From the NCBI RefSeq assembly GCF_033118175.1, contig NC_083695.1, positions 32,815,607 to 32,879,606 on the forward strand: 64,000 nucleotides of DNA, in the 5' to 3' direction. This document shows, in pieces, positions 52,655 to 64,000 of the stretch. The translations under genes and the position numbers were made by a program. Numbering within the stretch: position 1 is the stretch's first letter; the number at the start of each line of letters is the position of its first letter. The stretch comes from Dama dama. Taxonomy: Eukaryota; Chordata; Mammalia; Artiodactyla; Cervidae. The notes below the pieces were generated by a model, which did not search any database, was not told where the DNA came from, and worked only from the letters and a program-made list of their open reading frames with translations.

Positions 52655-52860
52655 GATTCAGGCAACTCATTGTCACTTTGTTGACTATGACCTTGGGCAA
52701 GTCACTTCACTTTGGTGAATCCTAGATTCCTTATATTTAAGGTGGGACAAATCATACCTGCCTGCCTCTTGGGACTGCAGTAAGGATTAAATGAGATCAC
52801 ATCCTTGAAGGTAACATAAACAATGAAGCACATTTATAGCATATTATTATTGTCATGGTT
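52655..52860 (+). mobile_element. MIR SINE
   Basis: GACCTTGGGCAAGTCACTTC, AATCCTAGATTCCTTATATT, AAATCATACCTGCCTGCCTC and AGGATTAAATGAGATCACAT. Confidence 0.82.
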
Positions 52861-54889
52861 ATTCCTGTGATAGCCATTATAGCCACTGGGCCCTGAACCT
52901 TTGCTTCCTCTTTTGCTCTTTTGTTGGACAAGTTGCTCAGAGGCCAGTGCTGACCCCTAACTGAGTCCTGAGCCCAAGAAGCATTGAGCTCTTCTGCCTG
53001 GTGCTGTGTTGCCAGCTCAGGGATGCAGCTCCCACTACCCCAGCTCTGTTAAACCGGTTCTTTCCCTTCTAATCAGACTCCCTCAGTCCAGTTTGCTTGC
53101 AGTGATGACAAAGGAACTTAAAATAGCACAGGTTCTGCAAACTCTGCTGGAGACGGCTTGGCATAAGGTGGTGCCTGTCACCCGTGGACCTGTCTGGGCA
53201 TCTCGGCCAAGCACAGCCCTCTGCCCTCCAGGGCCTGGTGTGTCTTCCTCTGTGCAGCACCAGGATGACAGTGCCTCCAGTCAGCACTTTGGGTGCCTGA
53301 ACTGGATGACTACCAGAAAGCTGGCTTGGTGAGAGGTGCCAAAAGAAGGGGCTCTCAGCTTCCTGCATCAGCTCCTCACACACAGTTGTGGGATCTCTCC
53401 TTGCACCAGGAGACCAGGTGAGCTGGACCAAGATGGTGCAGAGCAGCAGCTGTCTCGTGGCTCTGGGATGGATTGCTGACTGGGAAACAGGAGAGTCTGA
53501 TTCTGAGGACCCTGGGGCTGGCAGGCTCTGGCTTGTCTCTCTTGCTGCAGAACCAGTTTGGTGTAGGCGGCTGCTGGGCCTGCTGTGCGGCTCTGAGACT
53601 TCCCACGGGGCCTTCATGTGATTTACCCTGGTGGGAGTGGTGGCTGCCGCGGGCACATTCAAATGAGGAAGCGTGCTTCAGGGAGATTCGGGTAGGAGCT
53701 GCCATTCTAGCTGTCGCAGCACTGCCCAACCCCTCTCTAATTCCTCATATTTTAAGCAGTCACTGCCACCCAGCATGGGTTTCCACCCTTAGGAACTTTC
53801 TCATTCAACTCTTTCTTAAACATCCTTCAGCAAACATGTTCCCTTTCCTGGGTGATTGATGAAGTCTTAGCTTACATCAGGAATCCCGAACTGATGCTTT
53901 GTTGGCTAAATCCAACCCTTAAACCTGTTTTTGTGGACATGCACAATTCTAACTGGGAAGTTTTAACATAAAGAAAAATCTGCATTTCAAATCTTTCTTA
54001 ACATTTTGTGTCCTTGGTTTCTCCCAGAGGCAGACCCTGAGACAAGGCTTCAGTTGCAAGTAGTTAATTTTGGAAAGTAATCCTGGGATAGTCCTGTCAT
54101 GGAGTGGAGAAGTGGGACAGAGGAAGGAAGGGATCCAGGGCAAGTTATCAAGGAAATTACCATATGGGCATCCGGGAGCTTAATTCTTCCCCGGGAACTC
54201 AGGGAAACAGTGTAGGACACGTGTCTCAAAGTTATCTCAACTGAGAGGCAAGGGCCTTAGTATATTTATCCACTACACCCATCAGTCATTCATTGTGTGG
54301 GGGAGGTGGGGTACTGGTGGTGTTAATTCCTGGGGAACATTCAGCCTGCTGTACAGTAGGGAAGAGCAGGCTCCAAAGGCCAGAGGAAGCTGAAACTGAC
54401 AACAACTGCTACAAAAGGGAAGATCTAGCAAAATTGGTCCTCAGTTCCTACTTGGCAACAATTCGTGGTAGCTGAATAGCAGTTGCTTCCTTTAAAGGAG
54501 ACAAGAAGTCTCAGTCTGCCATAGTCTCTACTCCCCGCCCACCCACAACGTCCTACACTCAGCCTGCTTTACTCTTTACATTACCTGCTTAGCCTTAGTT
54601 TTTGTGCTTGTGACCTCTGGTTTATGTCTATGTGTGGGCTGTGAGTCCCACTGTCTCTGTTTCCAGTAGGCTGTTTCTTATTCTTCTTTGCATCCCACAG
54701 GGAAGCTAGCCCAGTGATTCCAACGGACGCTGACTTATGACTTCTGTTTCTGTAGCCCTGTACTCAGAATTGTTAACTTCTCTGTGCTGAGTCTTAGACC
54801 ACCTCACCTCCATGTTGTTACACGTGCTGAGTCAGAGCATGTGAAATAGACCCTCACTTTGGGGACTGACTTGGGGAGGCCCCTGGCTA

Positions 54890-55135
54890 TCTCTTCAACA
54901 TCTCCAACCTGATTGGCTTTCATCTGCCTCAGGTCAATTCCTCTGCCTGGAAAGTTCTTTTTACTCCTTAAGATAGGCTAACTCATATTCACCCTTTACG
55001 ACTTACCTTAAAACTCACTTCCTCAGTGAAGCCTTCCACATCATTCATCCCTCCACCCCTTACTAGGTTATGTCCTCCACCATACATTCTCACAGTGCAT
55101 TGTGTTGCTCCTTAACATGTTTATAATAATTACAT
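54890..55135 (+). mobile_element. L2 LINE fragment
   Basis: CCTCTGCCTGGAAAGTTCTT, CTTACCTTAAAACTCACTTC and CTCAGTGAAGCCTTCCACAT are L2 3' landmarks. It is interrupted by the Bov-tA that follows. Confidence 0.75.
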
Positions 55136-55344
55136 GAAAGTGAATCTGGCTCAGTTGTGTCCGACTCTTTGCAACCCCATGGACTGTAGCCTGCCAGGCT
55201 CCTCTGTCCATGGAATTCTCCAGACCAGAATACTGGAGTGGGTAGCCATTCCCTTCTCCAGGGGATGTTCCCAACCCAGGGATCGAACCCAGGTCTCCCC
55301 CATTGCAGGGGGATTCTTTACTGTCTGAGCCACTAGGGAAGCCT
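55136..55344 (-). mobile_element. Bov-tA SINE
   Basis: Reverse copy: GTGTCCGACTCTTTGCAACC, CCAGACCAGAATACTGGAGT, GGGATCGAACCCAGGTCTCC, GAGCCACTAGGGAAGCC. Confidence 0.94.
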
Positions 55345-55699
55345 GGTTACATGCTTATTTGTAAAATTTGTATTTACACTGGAGTCCCATCATTTATGCA
55401 GTTAACTTATGTAAACCCAACTATAAACACTCAGCTAAAAGAGCCAGAAACAAAGAAATTACTTTATTTAAAGTCACTTTCCATCATTAAAACCAGATCT
55501 TGACACCTACTACCCCAGGGTCATAAGCAAAGTACAAAGAGAAATAGATGTTATTGCTTGGCTTTTGTGCTTCTAAATATCAAGGTTCTGGTGAATTAAG
55601 GGATCTTCAAGAATAATTTTTGCTATTTTTGACTCATGAACTTATTTTAGAATCTATTACCACCCCACAAACACACAAAAGATGGAAATCCACCGTACT

Positions 55700-55870
55700 A
55701 TCTGTCTCTCCTTCTAGATTGAATTTCCATGAGGACAGACAAGACACTTGCCTCCATCATTGCTGGATCCTCGAGTCTAGCAAAATACCTAACATGTAAT
55801 AAGTATTCAATAAACGTTTGTTGGATGGATGGTGGAATGATGGGTGATGGATGGATGGATGGATGATGGA
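55700..55870 (+). mobile_element. L2 3' end with (GATG)n repeat
   Basis: TTTCCATGAGGACAGACAAG, CTAGCAAAATACCTAACATG and AAGTATTCAATAAACGTTTG end the L2. It runs into (GGAT)n at 55825-55870, which probably grew from the L2 terminal repeat. Confidence 0.7.
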
Positions 55871-56439
55871 GGAAAGACAGTCAGAACTTCAAGGACTAGA
55901 GCTGTAGGAAATGCATCTGAAAACAGGCTGAAACTTAATGTGATGTAACTACCTACCTGCTTGGGAGGAGAATTGATGAAGGCATTGCGGTGGCTGAACT
56001 ACTGCAATTGAACGGTCTCCCTAAAGGCCTGCACTTCTACAGTAAATCTCACACTCTACTTTCCCCCAAATCAAGATTTCTGGATTAGAGCCGTATCCCA
56101 GACAGCTCAGCCACCTGTGAGTCACTACACAACACTGCTGTATCCCTTAGGGCTCAGACAGTGCACACCATCTGGCGGCATGGATTCCTAGGCCAAATCA
56201 AAATTTCCACATAACCCCCTACTGTGACCCTGCTCATGACTCCCTTCCTACCCAGAACTTTGCTTTGACCCAATTCCAACCCTGATCTTGATCACAGTTG
56301 TTTTTACAGCCCTAGTGCCAGTCCTGACCTTGACTCTCATCTTGACCCTAACCTTGGCCCAGACACATCCTTGAATATATTATAATATTATATATACATA
56401 TAATATTATACATCTATGCTCTTTTGGCTTTATTTATAG

Positions 56440-56595
56440 AACTTTTATACAGATTACTTAATTTAATGTTTACAACTCTATGTAATCATCCCTATTTTAC
56501 AAATGAGAAAACTGAAACTGAAAATGCCCAAGGTCACACAGCTAGTAAATCAGGGAACCCAGATGAAATTCAGGTCTTCCTGCTCTAAATTCAGG
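56440..56595 (-). mobile_element. MIR SINE
   Basis: TATTTTACAAATGAGAAAAC, CCCAAGGTCACACAGCTAGT and AATTCAGGTCTTCCTGCTC. Confidence 0.82.
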
Positions 56596-56749
56596 GCTAC
56601 AGGAGTGTGGGTTACTAAAGTTCCACATATGGTCTCCATTGTGGCAAAGCAATCCTAGATAATGAAAGACTTCAGGGTACTAACAGTAGTGCTGATAACT
56701 ATAATTACCTTAACTTACTGGGCAGTTTATCTGTGACAAGTGAAAAACT

Positions 56750-56905
56750 CCATGTGGTTATCTTACTTAGTAAGCACCACAAGGCTATGGAGTTCTGTAA
56801 CCCCATTTTACAAGTGAGGAAATCACGGCTTTTGGAGGTTAAGTAATTTGCTCAAGGTCACACAGCTAATGAGGGGCAAGATAGAATTTGAATCTAAGTC
56901 TTTCT
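56750..56905 (-). mobile_element. MIR SINE
   Basis: CCCCATTTTACAAGTGAGGA, GTTAAGTAATTTGCTCAAGG, TCACACAGCTAATGAGGGGC and GAATTTGAATCTAAGTC. Confidence 0.84.
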
Positions 56906-57535
56906 GACCTTAAAAGCAGTTCATGTCAACCTTTACAAAGAACTGAGATGGCAGCAAGGAGCAGCAAGGAGCCTGGGTCTTGCAACCACGTTCCCACCAT
57001 ACCTTTTGGGCTGCATTGCCAATTCCAGAGTGTTGTGTTTGATTACCAAAACTGTGTCAAAATGAATCAAGCCTCGGTAGGACTGACTCACTGCGGTGTC
57101 TGTCGGCTCTACAAGGAGACAGGAAGCCTCAGTGGGCCACAGCCAGCTGACCACTGCCTAGTGGATGAAGGTCCCAGAAGCATCCACCACAAGCCATGTG
57201 GCGGTTAAATGTGGAAACTCACATGCCAAAGAAGCACCCAGACTTAAGACTCACTTTAAAAACCAGACCCACCAATCCCCATTTCTTTCTCCATACTCAG
57301 CTCTAACCCCTAATAGGTCTCCATTTTGGCCAACTTCTCTGTATTTCATCTCTGACTCCCACACTTTATCCATTTTCCTCATGGACACACTGCTTTGTCT
57401 CTGTCCCAGTTCCCATGCCCATCTCAGCTCAAGGCTCAGCGTCTGTGCTGCCACTTTTTCATGTTCTGCTTCTCTGTGTCTTATTCTCAGTGCCTTGTCG
57501 ATCCCTGAGTCCTAGGGTCCCCCCTTTTTGCAATT

Positions 57536-58470
57536 ATTTCTTGTAAAATACACATAATGTAAAATTTTCCATTTTTAACCACTTTTTACATTTCAGTGGT
57601 ATTAAATACATTCAGTTTGTTGTGCAACCAATGTTCAATTCCAGAACTTTTTCATCATTTGAAACAGAAACTCTGTATCCATTAAACAATATTTCCTCCA
57701 AACACCTGGTAACCTCTACTTTTTCTGTCTGTATGAGTTTGCCTATTCTATGTACTTCATAGAAGTGGAGTCATACAATATATAGCCTTTTGTGTCTTGC
57801 TTATCTCACTAAAGAATGTTGTCAAGGTTCATGCATATCATCCCATGTGTCAGAATTTCATTCATTTTTAGGGCTAAAAAATATTCCATTCTATGCCTAT
57901 GCCACCTTCGGTTTATTCCTTCATCTGCCAATGGACAGCTGGGTTGCTTCAGCTTTTGACGACCATGAATAATGCCACTATGAACATGAACTATGAACTA
58001 TGCTCAGCAGCTCAGTCGTGTCTGATTCTATGTGAGTTCATGGACTGTAGCCCACCAGGCTTTTGTGTCTATGGGATTTTCCAGGTAAGAATATTGGAGT
58101 GGGTTGCCATTTTCTTCTCCAGGGGATCTTCCCCACCCAGGGATCCAGCCTGGGTCTCCTGCATTGCAGGCGGATCCTTTACCATCTGAGCCACCAGGGA
58201 AGTCTATGAACATGGCTGAGCAAGTATTCTGTTTCAGTCCCTGCTTTCAATTCTTTGGGGTATATACCTAGGAGTGGAATTGCTCAATCATACGGTAACT
58301 GTTTAATTTTTTGAGGACCTGCCAAACTGTTTTCCACAGTGTCTGCATCATTTTACTTTCCTACCGGCAATGCACAAGGGTTCTAATTTTTTCCACATCC
58401 TCACCAACACTTGTCATTTTCCAGTATTTTGATAAAAGCCATCCTAATGGATGTGAAGTGGTATGTGAGA
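57536..58470 (-). mobile_element. L1 3' fragment split by a Bov-tA SINE
   Basis: Left half 57536-57989 (ATTTTTAACCACTTTTTACA, AGAAGTGGAGTCATACAATA, AATATTCCATTCTATGCC) and right half 58214-58470 (GGGGTATATACCTAGGAGTG, TTGCTCAATCATACGGTAAC, GCCATCCTAATGGATGTG) form one reverse-oriented L1 tail. CTATGAACATG is present on both sides of the inserted SINE. Confidence 0.88.
57998..58204 (-). mobile_element. Bov-tA SINE nested in L1
   Basis: CAGTCGTGTCTGATTCTATG, AAGAATATTGGAGTGGGTTG and GAGCCACCAGGGAAGTC. Its reversed tail is a short AACTATG repeat. The 11-bp target copies CTATGAACATG lie at 57979-57989 and 58203-58213. Confidence 0.93.
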
Positions 58471-60380
58471 TCCCATTGGACCACAGCACTCCAGAAGTCC
58501 AAGTGTTCCATATTCCTAAGGTCTGCTTTGCTCCCTGGGGGTCCCATGAGGCTCCCTGGCTCTGAGAATTGGTATTTCCAGCCAACACATTTCTTTTTTT
58601 CCGTGCCCTCGGACCTCTTTTCCAGGCTCTGACAAGATGCTGCCCTTGTCTCTGCCTTTTGCTTACGGAGACTTGGACCCAGAAGTAACAGACTTTGGGA
58701 AGAATACAAATTAGATCTCTTTAGGCCCTACAATCTTCTGAGCTCCTTTTTCCATGTTAGTTTCCAGACCAGAGACAACTGTGCTGGCTCCACGTGACCG
58801 ACTTTATGACTTTGACCTGCCACTGACCTCAGCACTAGAACACCACCCAGCTGCCTCAAGCAAAACTGTTTATTGGTCTTCCGAGGACCTAAGGGAACAA
58901 CTTACATTCTAGCTACACCCCAGGGGCTATCTAAATCAAGACTTCCCTGAGCCCCTGCCTTTGCTGTGGCTCGTATTTGGTGGTTTAGGTCTTCAAGATA
59001 GATCCTGGGTGTGGTGATTCACCTCCTCATGAGCCTCGTGACTCCTTGAGGGAAACTTGGAGACCTGGAATTTTGGTTATGATTCCCTGTTCCTATTCCC
59101 AGAATCCACTCTCTGGGGGCAACATTTGTTTATATTGTTTAATGCTTACGTCCTCTCCATAGACTTCTGATGTCAAGGGTGTGTCAAACCTGACCCCCTG
59201 TCCTCAGGCTTTGCTTCAGCCCAGACCTCACCCCTTCACTTAAATTCTTTTTCTTTCAGGCACTTCTTTCTTCCATGGAAGCAGGTGGAAAGGACATCCT
59301 TCTGCTTTCACAAAATAGGAAACAGGCCCATGGAGGGAAGTGAATCACCCAGGTTCAAATGTGGACTCAGCAACTGAGATGGGAATGGAACTCCATTCTC
59401 TGACTCTGAAACCACAGCTCTCAGCATGGCAGTCACCCGCTTCCTTAAGAGGAAGCTCTTGGCTCATGCTTGGAGACATGGCTTTTGTACTTGACAGGTG
59501 CCTCTGGGATTGGACAGTGGGACTCTCTGCCCTCAGATGAAACTATTGTTGAAACTATTGTTCTGGCCTTCAAATATGGATTTCATGGTTCAGCCCTTTA
59601 AAGGAACTTTCTAAAGATCTTTATAAAATAAAACATATGAGCCTGCAAGTTTGGAAAAACAAAAGTCCCTAATGAATAGGAACAAAGACAGCTATACATG
59701 AGTATGGGTCCCGTTTCCTCCTTGAATTCTCACTTCCCCTTGGTGCCCTCTTATTTCAGTTCTTACTCCCCCTTGGTGCCCTCTTATTTCAGTTCTTATT
59801 CCCCCTCTTCGTCCAACACTGGGGGTTTATCATTCCCCCATTCCCTCCAGCCCAAGCCCAGACAAAATGCAAGTTACTTTCTTAACTTCATTTATTTTCA
59901 TTGAGACCAGTGGGAATTTTCAGCTTTACTAAAAATCTTATACACATCCTTGTTCAAGAACTTACAATACTTTCCTGGAGTCTATGTTATCAAGTATAGA
60001 CTTCTATTTGGCTTTTAAGACTTTTTTTTTTAATTAAGACTTTTTATAATCTGACTTCACCCTACCTATCTGTACGTGGTTCTCACTGCTCTTCGATGTA
60101 AATGCTCCCTAATTGGGCAAGATTTATCACTGCTTATGTACACGTGTATACACATACATACACACACAGAATTAAACACATACAAAGTGTACTCTCCATA
60201 ATATACACAATGTTTATTTAAGCTCCTGTCTTGCTTAGAACTTCTTTTTCCTATCCTCTACCAATCCTAACATGACTCACCCTTTAAGATTTGTTCAGGT
60301 CCAGGAACTCTCTAATTGCAGTGTCTCTGTTCTCTAAGTTTTTACTTCATTTATGGTCAGTGTACATAATGTTTAATGTT
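58471..60380. other. Intergenic segment
   Basis: No recognisable gene. Positions 58471-59930 look mostly single-copy, with a 30-base tandem duplication at about 59737-59800 (CCCTTGGTGCCCTCTTATTT repeated). Positions 59940-60340 are L2-like. Confidence 0.7.
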
Positions 60381-60790
60381 AACAGTTTTTTGTTTTTTTT
60401 TTAATTGGGGTTAAAAAAACCCAAAAAAACCCACACAACACAGGGACTTTCCTGGTGGCTCAGTGGCTAAGACTCCGTGCTCCCAATGCAAGGGGCTGGG
60501 ATTTGATCCCTGGTCAGGGAACTAGATTCTACATGCTGTAACTGAGAGCTCACATATTGCAATTAAAGATCCTGCATGCCACAACTTAAAGATCCCATGT
60601 GCCTCAACTAACTTTATTTGGCACAACCAAATAAATAAATAAATAAATAATTTTAGAAAACACATAACATAAAAAAAAAAAAAAGAAAGAAAACACATAA
60701 CATAGAATTTACCATCTTAATTCTTTTTGAGTGTACAGTTTAGTAGTATTAAGTATATTCACTTTGCTGTGCTACAGCTCTCTTGAACCT
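60381..60790 (-). mobile_element. Old L1 3' fragment interrupted by a CHR SINE
   Basis: CATAGAATTTACCATCTTAA, GTACAGTTTAGTAGTATTAA and TATATTCACTTTGCTGTGC belong to an old L1 tail in reverse. The CHR SINE lies within. Confidence 0.65.
60444..60655 (+). mobile_element. CHR-type SINE
   Basis: GGGACTTTCCTGGTGGCTCA, AGTGGCTAAGACTCCGTGCT and TGATCCCTGGTCAGGGAAC, then repeated CATGCCACAACTTAAAGATC modules and an (AAAT)n tail. Confidence 0.88.
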
Positions 60791-62377
60791 CTTTAAGCTC
60801 TATGTTTTAAGTTCTAAGACAGAGAGGGCCCCAGTAAATAAAATCAGAAGTGAGAGAGAAGTTACATTTGACCCAGAAATATAAAGGATCATAAGAGTTT
60901 ACTGTGAAAAATTATATGCCACAAAATTGGACAAACTAGAAGAAATGGATAAACTCCTAGAAACATACAATCTCCCAAGACTGAATCAGAAAAAAATACA
61001 AAATATGAGCAGACTGATTACCAATAATAACATTGAATCAGTAATCAAAAAACAAACAAAAGTCCAGGGCCAGATGGCTTCTCAGGTGAATTTCACAAAA
61101 CATTTATAGAGGAGTTAACACTTACCCTTCTCAGACAATTCCAAGAAGCTGATAGGAGAGGCATACTTCTGAACTCATCCTATGATGCTACCATCATCCT
61201 GATATCAAAACCAGGCAGAGACACCAAACAAAAAAGAAAATTTCAGGCTAATATCACTGATGAATATATATGCAAAATTTTTCAACAACATATTAACAAA
61301 CTGAATTCAACAATATGTTAAAAGGATCATACTCCCCTATGCCAGGTACACAAGGATGGTTCAATATCCACAGATGAAATGATGTGATATGCCACATTAA
61401 CAAAATGATGAATCAAGATCATATAAGGATCACAGTAAATGCAGAAAAAGCTTTTGACAAAATTCAACATACATTTGTGATAAAAACTATTTAAAAAGAC
61501 GGTACAGAAGGAACATACCACAACACAATAAAGGCTGTATATAACAGAACCATACTGAATATCATATTCAATGATAAAAAGCAGAAAGCATTTCCTCTAA
61601 GTTTGGTAACAAGACAAGGATGTCTATTCTCATTAATTTTAGTCAACATAATATTGTAAGTCCTAGCTACAGCAAACAGACAAGACACAAAAATAAAAGG
61701 CATCCAAATTGGAAAAGAAGTAAAACTGTCACTATTTGCAGATGACATGATACAACATATAGAAAATCCTAAAGGTTCCTCCAAAAAGCTATTAAAAAAT
61801 GAATTTAGTACACTTGCAGGATACAAAATTAATACATAGAAACCTCTTGCATTTTGAGACACTAAGAACAAACTATCAGAAAGATAAATTAAGGAAATAA
61901 TACCATTTATAATTGCATCAAAAGGATAAAATACCTGGGAACAAATCTAACCAAGGAGGTGAAAGATCTGTACTCTGAAAACCATAACACATGGGTGAAA
62001 GAAGTTAAAACTGACAGACCATTGGAATATGCCATGCTCATCGACTGGAAGAATTAATACTATTAAAATGTCCATATTACCCAGGGAAATCTACAGATTC
62101 AAAGCAATTCCTACCAAAATATCAAAAATATTTTTCACCAAACTAGAATAAATAATCCTAAAGTTTTTATGGAAACACAGAAGACCCCAATTAGCCAAAG
62201 AAATCTTAAAAAAGAACAAGGCTGATCATATCAGTCCCTGATTTCAAACTACACTACTAATACAGTAATCAAAACAGGATGGCACTGGCACAAAGCAAGA
62301 CACATGGATCAATGGAACAGAGGTCCCAGGAATAAGCTCATTCTTATGTAGTCAATTAATATACAACAAAGGAGGCA

Positions 62378-62580
62378 CGGGCTTCCCAGTTGGCGCTAGT
62401 GGTAAAGAACCCGCCTGCAATGCAGGAGACCCAGGTTCGATCCCAGGAAGATCCCCTGGAGAGGGAAATGGCAACCCACTGCAGTATTCTTACATGGAGA
62501 ATCTCATGGACAGAGGAGCCTGGCAGGCTACAGTCCACAGGGTTGAAGAGAGTCAGACGTGACTGAATCGACTTAGCATG
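62378..62580 (+). mobile_element. Bov-tA SINE inside L1
   Basis: GGGCTTCCCAGTTGGCGCTA head, GACCCAGGTTCGATCCCAGG, GACAGAGGAGCCTGGCAGGC and GTCAGACGTGACTGAATCGA. GGAGGCA flanks both ends. Confidence 0.94.
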
Positions 62581-62924
62581 TAACGGAGGCAAGGATATAC
62601 AGCCTCTTCAATAAATGGTGTTGGGAAAATTGGACAGCTACTTGCAAAAGAATAAAACTGAACCACTTTCTCAAGCCATATACAAAAATAAACTCAAAAT
62701 GGATTAGAGATTTAAATGCAAGACCTAAAACTGTAAGATTTCTAGAAGAAAACATAGGCAGTATACTCTTTAACAACAGTCTCAGCAATATTTTTTTGGA
62801 TCTGTCTCCTCGAGCAAGAAATACAAAAGTAAAAATAAGCAAATGGGACTACTTCAAACAAAAAGCTTTGTACAGTGAAAGAAACCACCAAAAATATGAA
62901 AAGACTGCCTACTGAATGGGAAGC

Positions 62925-63211
62925 TGCTGCTGCTGCTAAGTCGCTTCAGTCGTGTCCGACTCTGTGCGACTCCACAGACGGCAGCCCACCAGGCTCCCCC
63001 GTCCCTGGGATTCTCCAGGCAAGAACACTGGAGTTGGGTTGCCATTTCCTTCTCCAATGCATGAAAGTGAAAAGTGAAAGGAAAGTCGCTCAGTCATGTC
63101 CGACTCTTAGCGACCCCATGGACTGCAGCCTACCAGGCTCCTCCGTCCTTGGGATTTTCCAGGCAAGAGTACTGGAGTGGGTTGCCATTGCCTTCTCTGA
63201 CTGAATGGGAA
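62925..63211 (-). mobile_element. BOV-A2 SINE inside L1
   Basis: Two reverse-oriented monomers, GTGTCCGACTCTGTGCGACT and CATGTCCGACTCTTAGCGAC, linked by GAAAGTGAAAAGTGAAAGG, after a (GCT)n start. The target duplication ACTGAATGGGAAG flanks it (left end near 62912, right near 63200). Confidence 0.93.
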
Positions 63212-63580
63212 GAGATATTAGCAAATAATATATTTGATCAGGAGTTAATATCCAAAATATATAAAGAACTCACACAACTCAGTATTTTTTTTAAAAGCCA
63301 AATAATTCAATTAAAAAATTGGCAAAATGTCTATTGACCTAAATAGACATACAGATGGTCACACAGACACATAAAAAGATGCACAACAGCACTAATTATC
63401 AGGGAAGTGAACATTAAAACCACGAGATACTATCTGATACCTGTCAGAATGACCATGACCATTAACAAGAAAACAACAAATAACAAGTATTGGCGAGGAT
63501 GCAGAGAAAAGGGAATCCTCAGGTATTGTTAGTGGGACTGTAAATTGGTTAGCCATTATGGAAAATGGTATGGATGCTCT

Positions 63581-63608
63581 TCAAAGAAAGAAAGAAAAAA
63601 AGAAAGAA
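63581..63608 (+). repeat. (GAAA)n microsatellite
   Basis: GAAAGAAAGAAAGAAAAAAA followed by GAAAGAAG, within the L1 remnant. Confidence 0.85.
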
Positions 63609-64000
63609 GCTACTATACAATTTTACTTCCAAATATTTACCTGAAGAAAGAAAAATCACAAATTCAAAAAGATACTCGCACACTTATGTTCATTGCAGCA
63701 TTATTTACAATAGCCAAGATATGGAAGGAATCTAAGTCCACATCAATAGATAAATGGATAAAGAAGATGTGGAGTATTTATACAATGAGATATTACTTAG
63801 CCATAAAAAAAAAAAACCCTGCCATTTGCAATAACATGGATGGATCTAGAGAGTATCATGCTAAGTGAAATAAGTCAGAGAAAGACAAACACCAAATGAT
63901 TGAACTCATATGTGGGATCTAGTGGGATCTAAAAAACAAAACAAATAAATAAAAACAGAATGAAAACAGGCTTGGAACTTTCTTCAAGGTCCAGGGGTTA

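Larger units (their letters stand above)
52861..57535. other. Upstream intergenic region, distal part
   Basis: No recognisable gene. An L2 carrying a Bov-tA lies at about 54890-55380, an L2 3' end at about 55700-55830, a GATG repeat at 55825-55870, an AT-rich palindrome at about 56376-56410 and MIRs at 56440-56595 and 56750-56905. Positions 52865-54880 and 56910-57535 look single-copy. ORFs there, up to 197 codons at 53069-53662 on the minus strand, have no homology I recognise. Confidence 0.75.
60820..64000 (+). mobile_element. L1 LINE, degenerate 3' half of ORF2, runs off right edge
   Basis: Plus-strand remnants of the L1 reverse transcriptase gene: GCCACAAAATTGGACAAACT, CAGGGCCAGATGGCTTCTCA, CTACCATCATCCTGATATCA, AAAGCTTTTGACAAAATTCA, and near 63760 AAGAAGATGTGGAGTATTTA, as in L1 ORF2 C-terminal DNA. 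Stops and frameshifts break every frame, so it is a dead copy. Two SINEs have inserted (62378-62580 and 62925-63211). Confidence 0.92.

Noticed and set aside
53069..53662. Minus-strand open frame of 197 codons in the intergenic region
   Set aside because: No homology, no coding-like bias that I can see, and no promoter or splice context. Probably chance.
55068..55333. ORFs reading like MDCSPPGSSVHGI and similar at many sites
   Set aside because: These are translations of Bov-tA SINEs, which recur at each copy and are not genes.
60927..61871. L1 ORF2 fragments as possible coding sequence
   Set aside because: Frame is broken repeatedly by stops and shifts. A dead LINE relic.
42561..64000. PLAU or another neighbouring gene upstream of CAMK2G
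   Set aside because: PLAU is the expected next gene from human synteny, but no signal peptide, kringle or protease exon is visible in any frame. It presumably lies beyond the right edge.

Overview
This is nuclear DNA from a ruminant (a bovid such as cattle, sheep or goat). The evidence is at least ten tRNA-headed Bov-tA/BOV-A2 SINE copies and four CHR-type artiodactyl SINEs, set among older mammalian MIR, L2, L1 and MER5-type repeats. I cannot tell the species apart from this window. No bacterial, phage, plasmid, CRISPR or operon-like content is present.

The one protein-coding gene I can support is CAMK2G, calcium/calmodulin-dependent protein kinase II gamma, on the minus strand. Its start codon is at 42262 inside a large CpG island. 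Fourteen exons run leftwards to 874. Every junction is GT-AG, the reading frame is continuous across all exons, and the exon lengths (65 coding, 95, 60, 55, 66, 73, 103, 84, 95, 123, 84, 43, 44, 33 nt) add up to 341 codons. They encode the whole kinase domain, the autoinhibitory/calmodulin-binding segment and the start of the variable linker, including the alternative exon that completes the KKRKS nuclear localisation signal. The rest of the linker and the association (hub) domain lie beyond the left edge.

Layout: 1-873 intron 14 with a mariner hairpin MITE; 907-8965 intron 13, repeat-rich; 9010-13525 intron 12, with an unexplained internal CpG-rich domain at about 10520-11330; 13526-22477 a compact run of exons 12 to 4; 22478-40746 two long introns (3 and 2) around exon 3; 40747-42262 exons 2 and 1 and the promoter; 42263-64000 upstream intergenic DNA with no recognisable gene. 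That last part is dominated by SINEs, L1 3' fragments, decayed minisatellite-like DNA and a long degenerate L1 ORF2 relic that runs off the right edge. In human the next gene in this direction is PLAU; I see none of its exons here.

The points most worth a second look are: the internal CpG domain between the calmodulin-binding exon and the linker exons; a repeated intronic block of about 57 bp on both sides of exon 12; a mariner-derived hairpin resembling the bovine miR-2284/2285 family; a MEF2/GATA/AP-1 cluster in intron 2; and a tail-less SINE-head insertion with a perfect 12-bp target duplication. I did not find a new multigene system. Repeat boundaries are judged by eye and approximate, while exon boundaries were worked out base by base.
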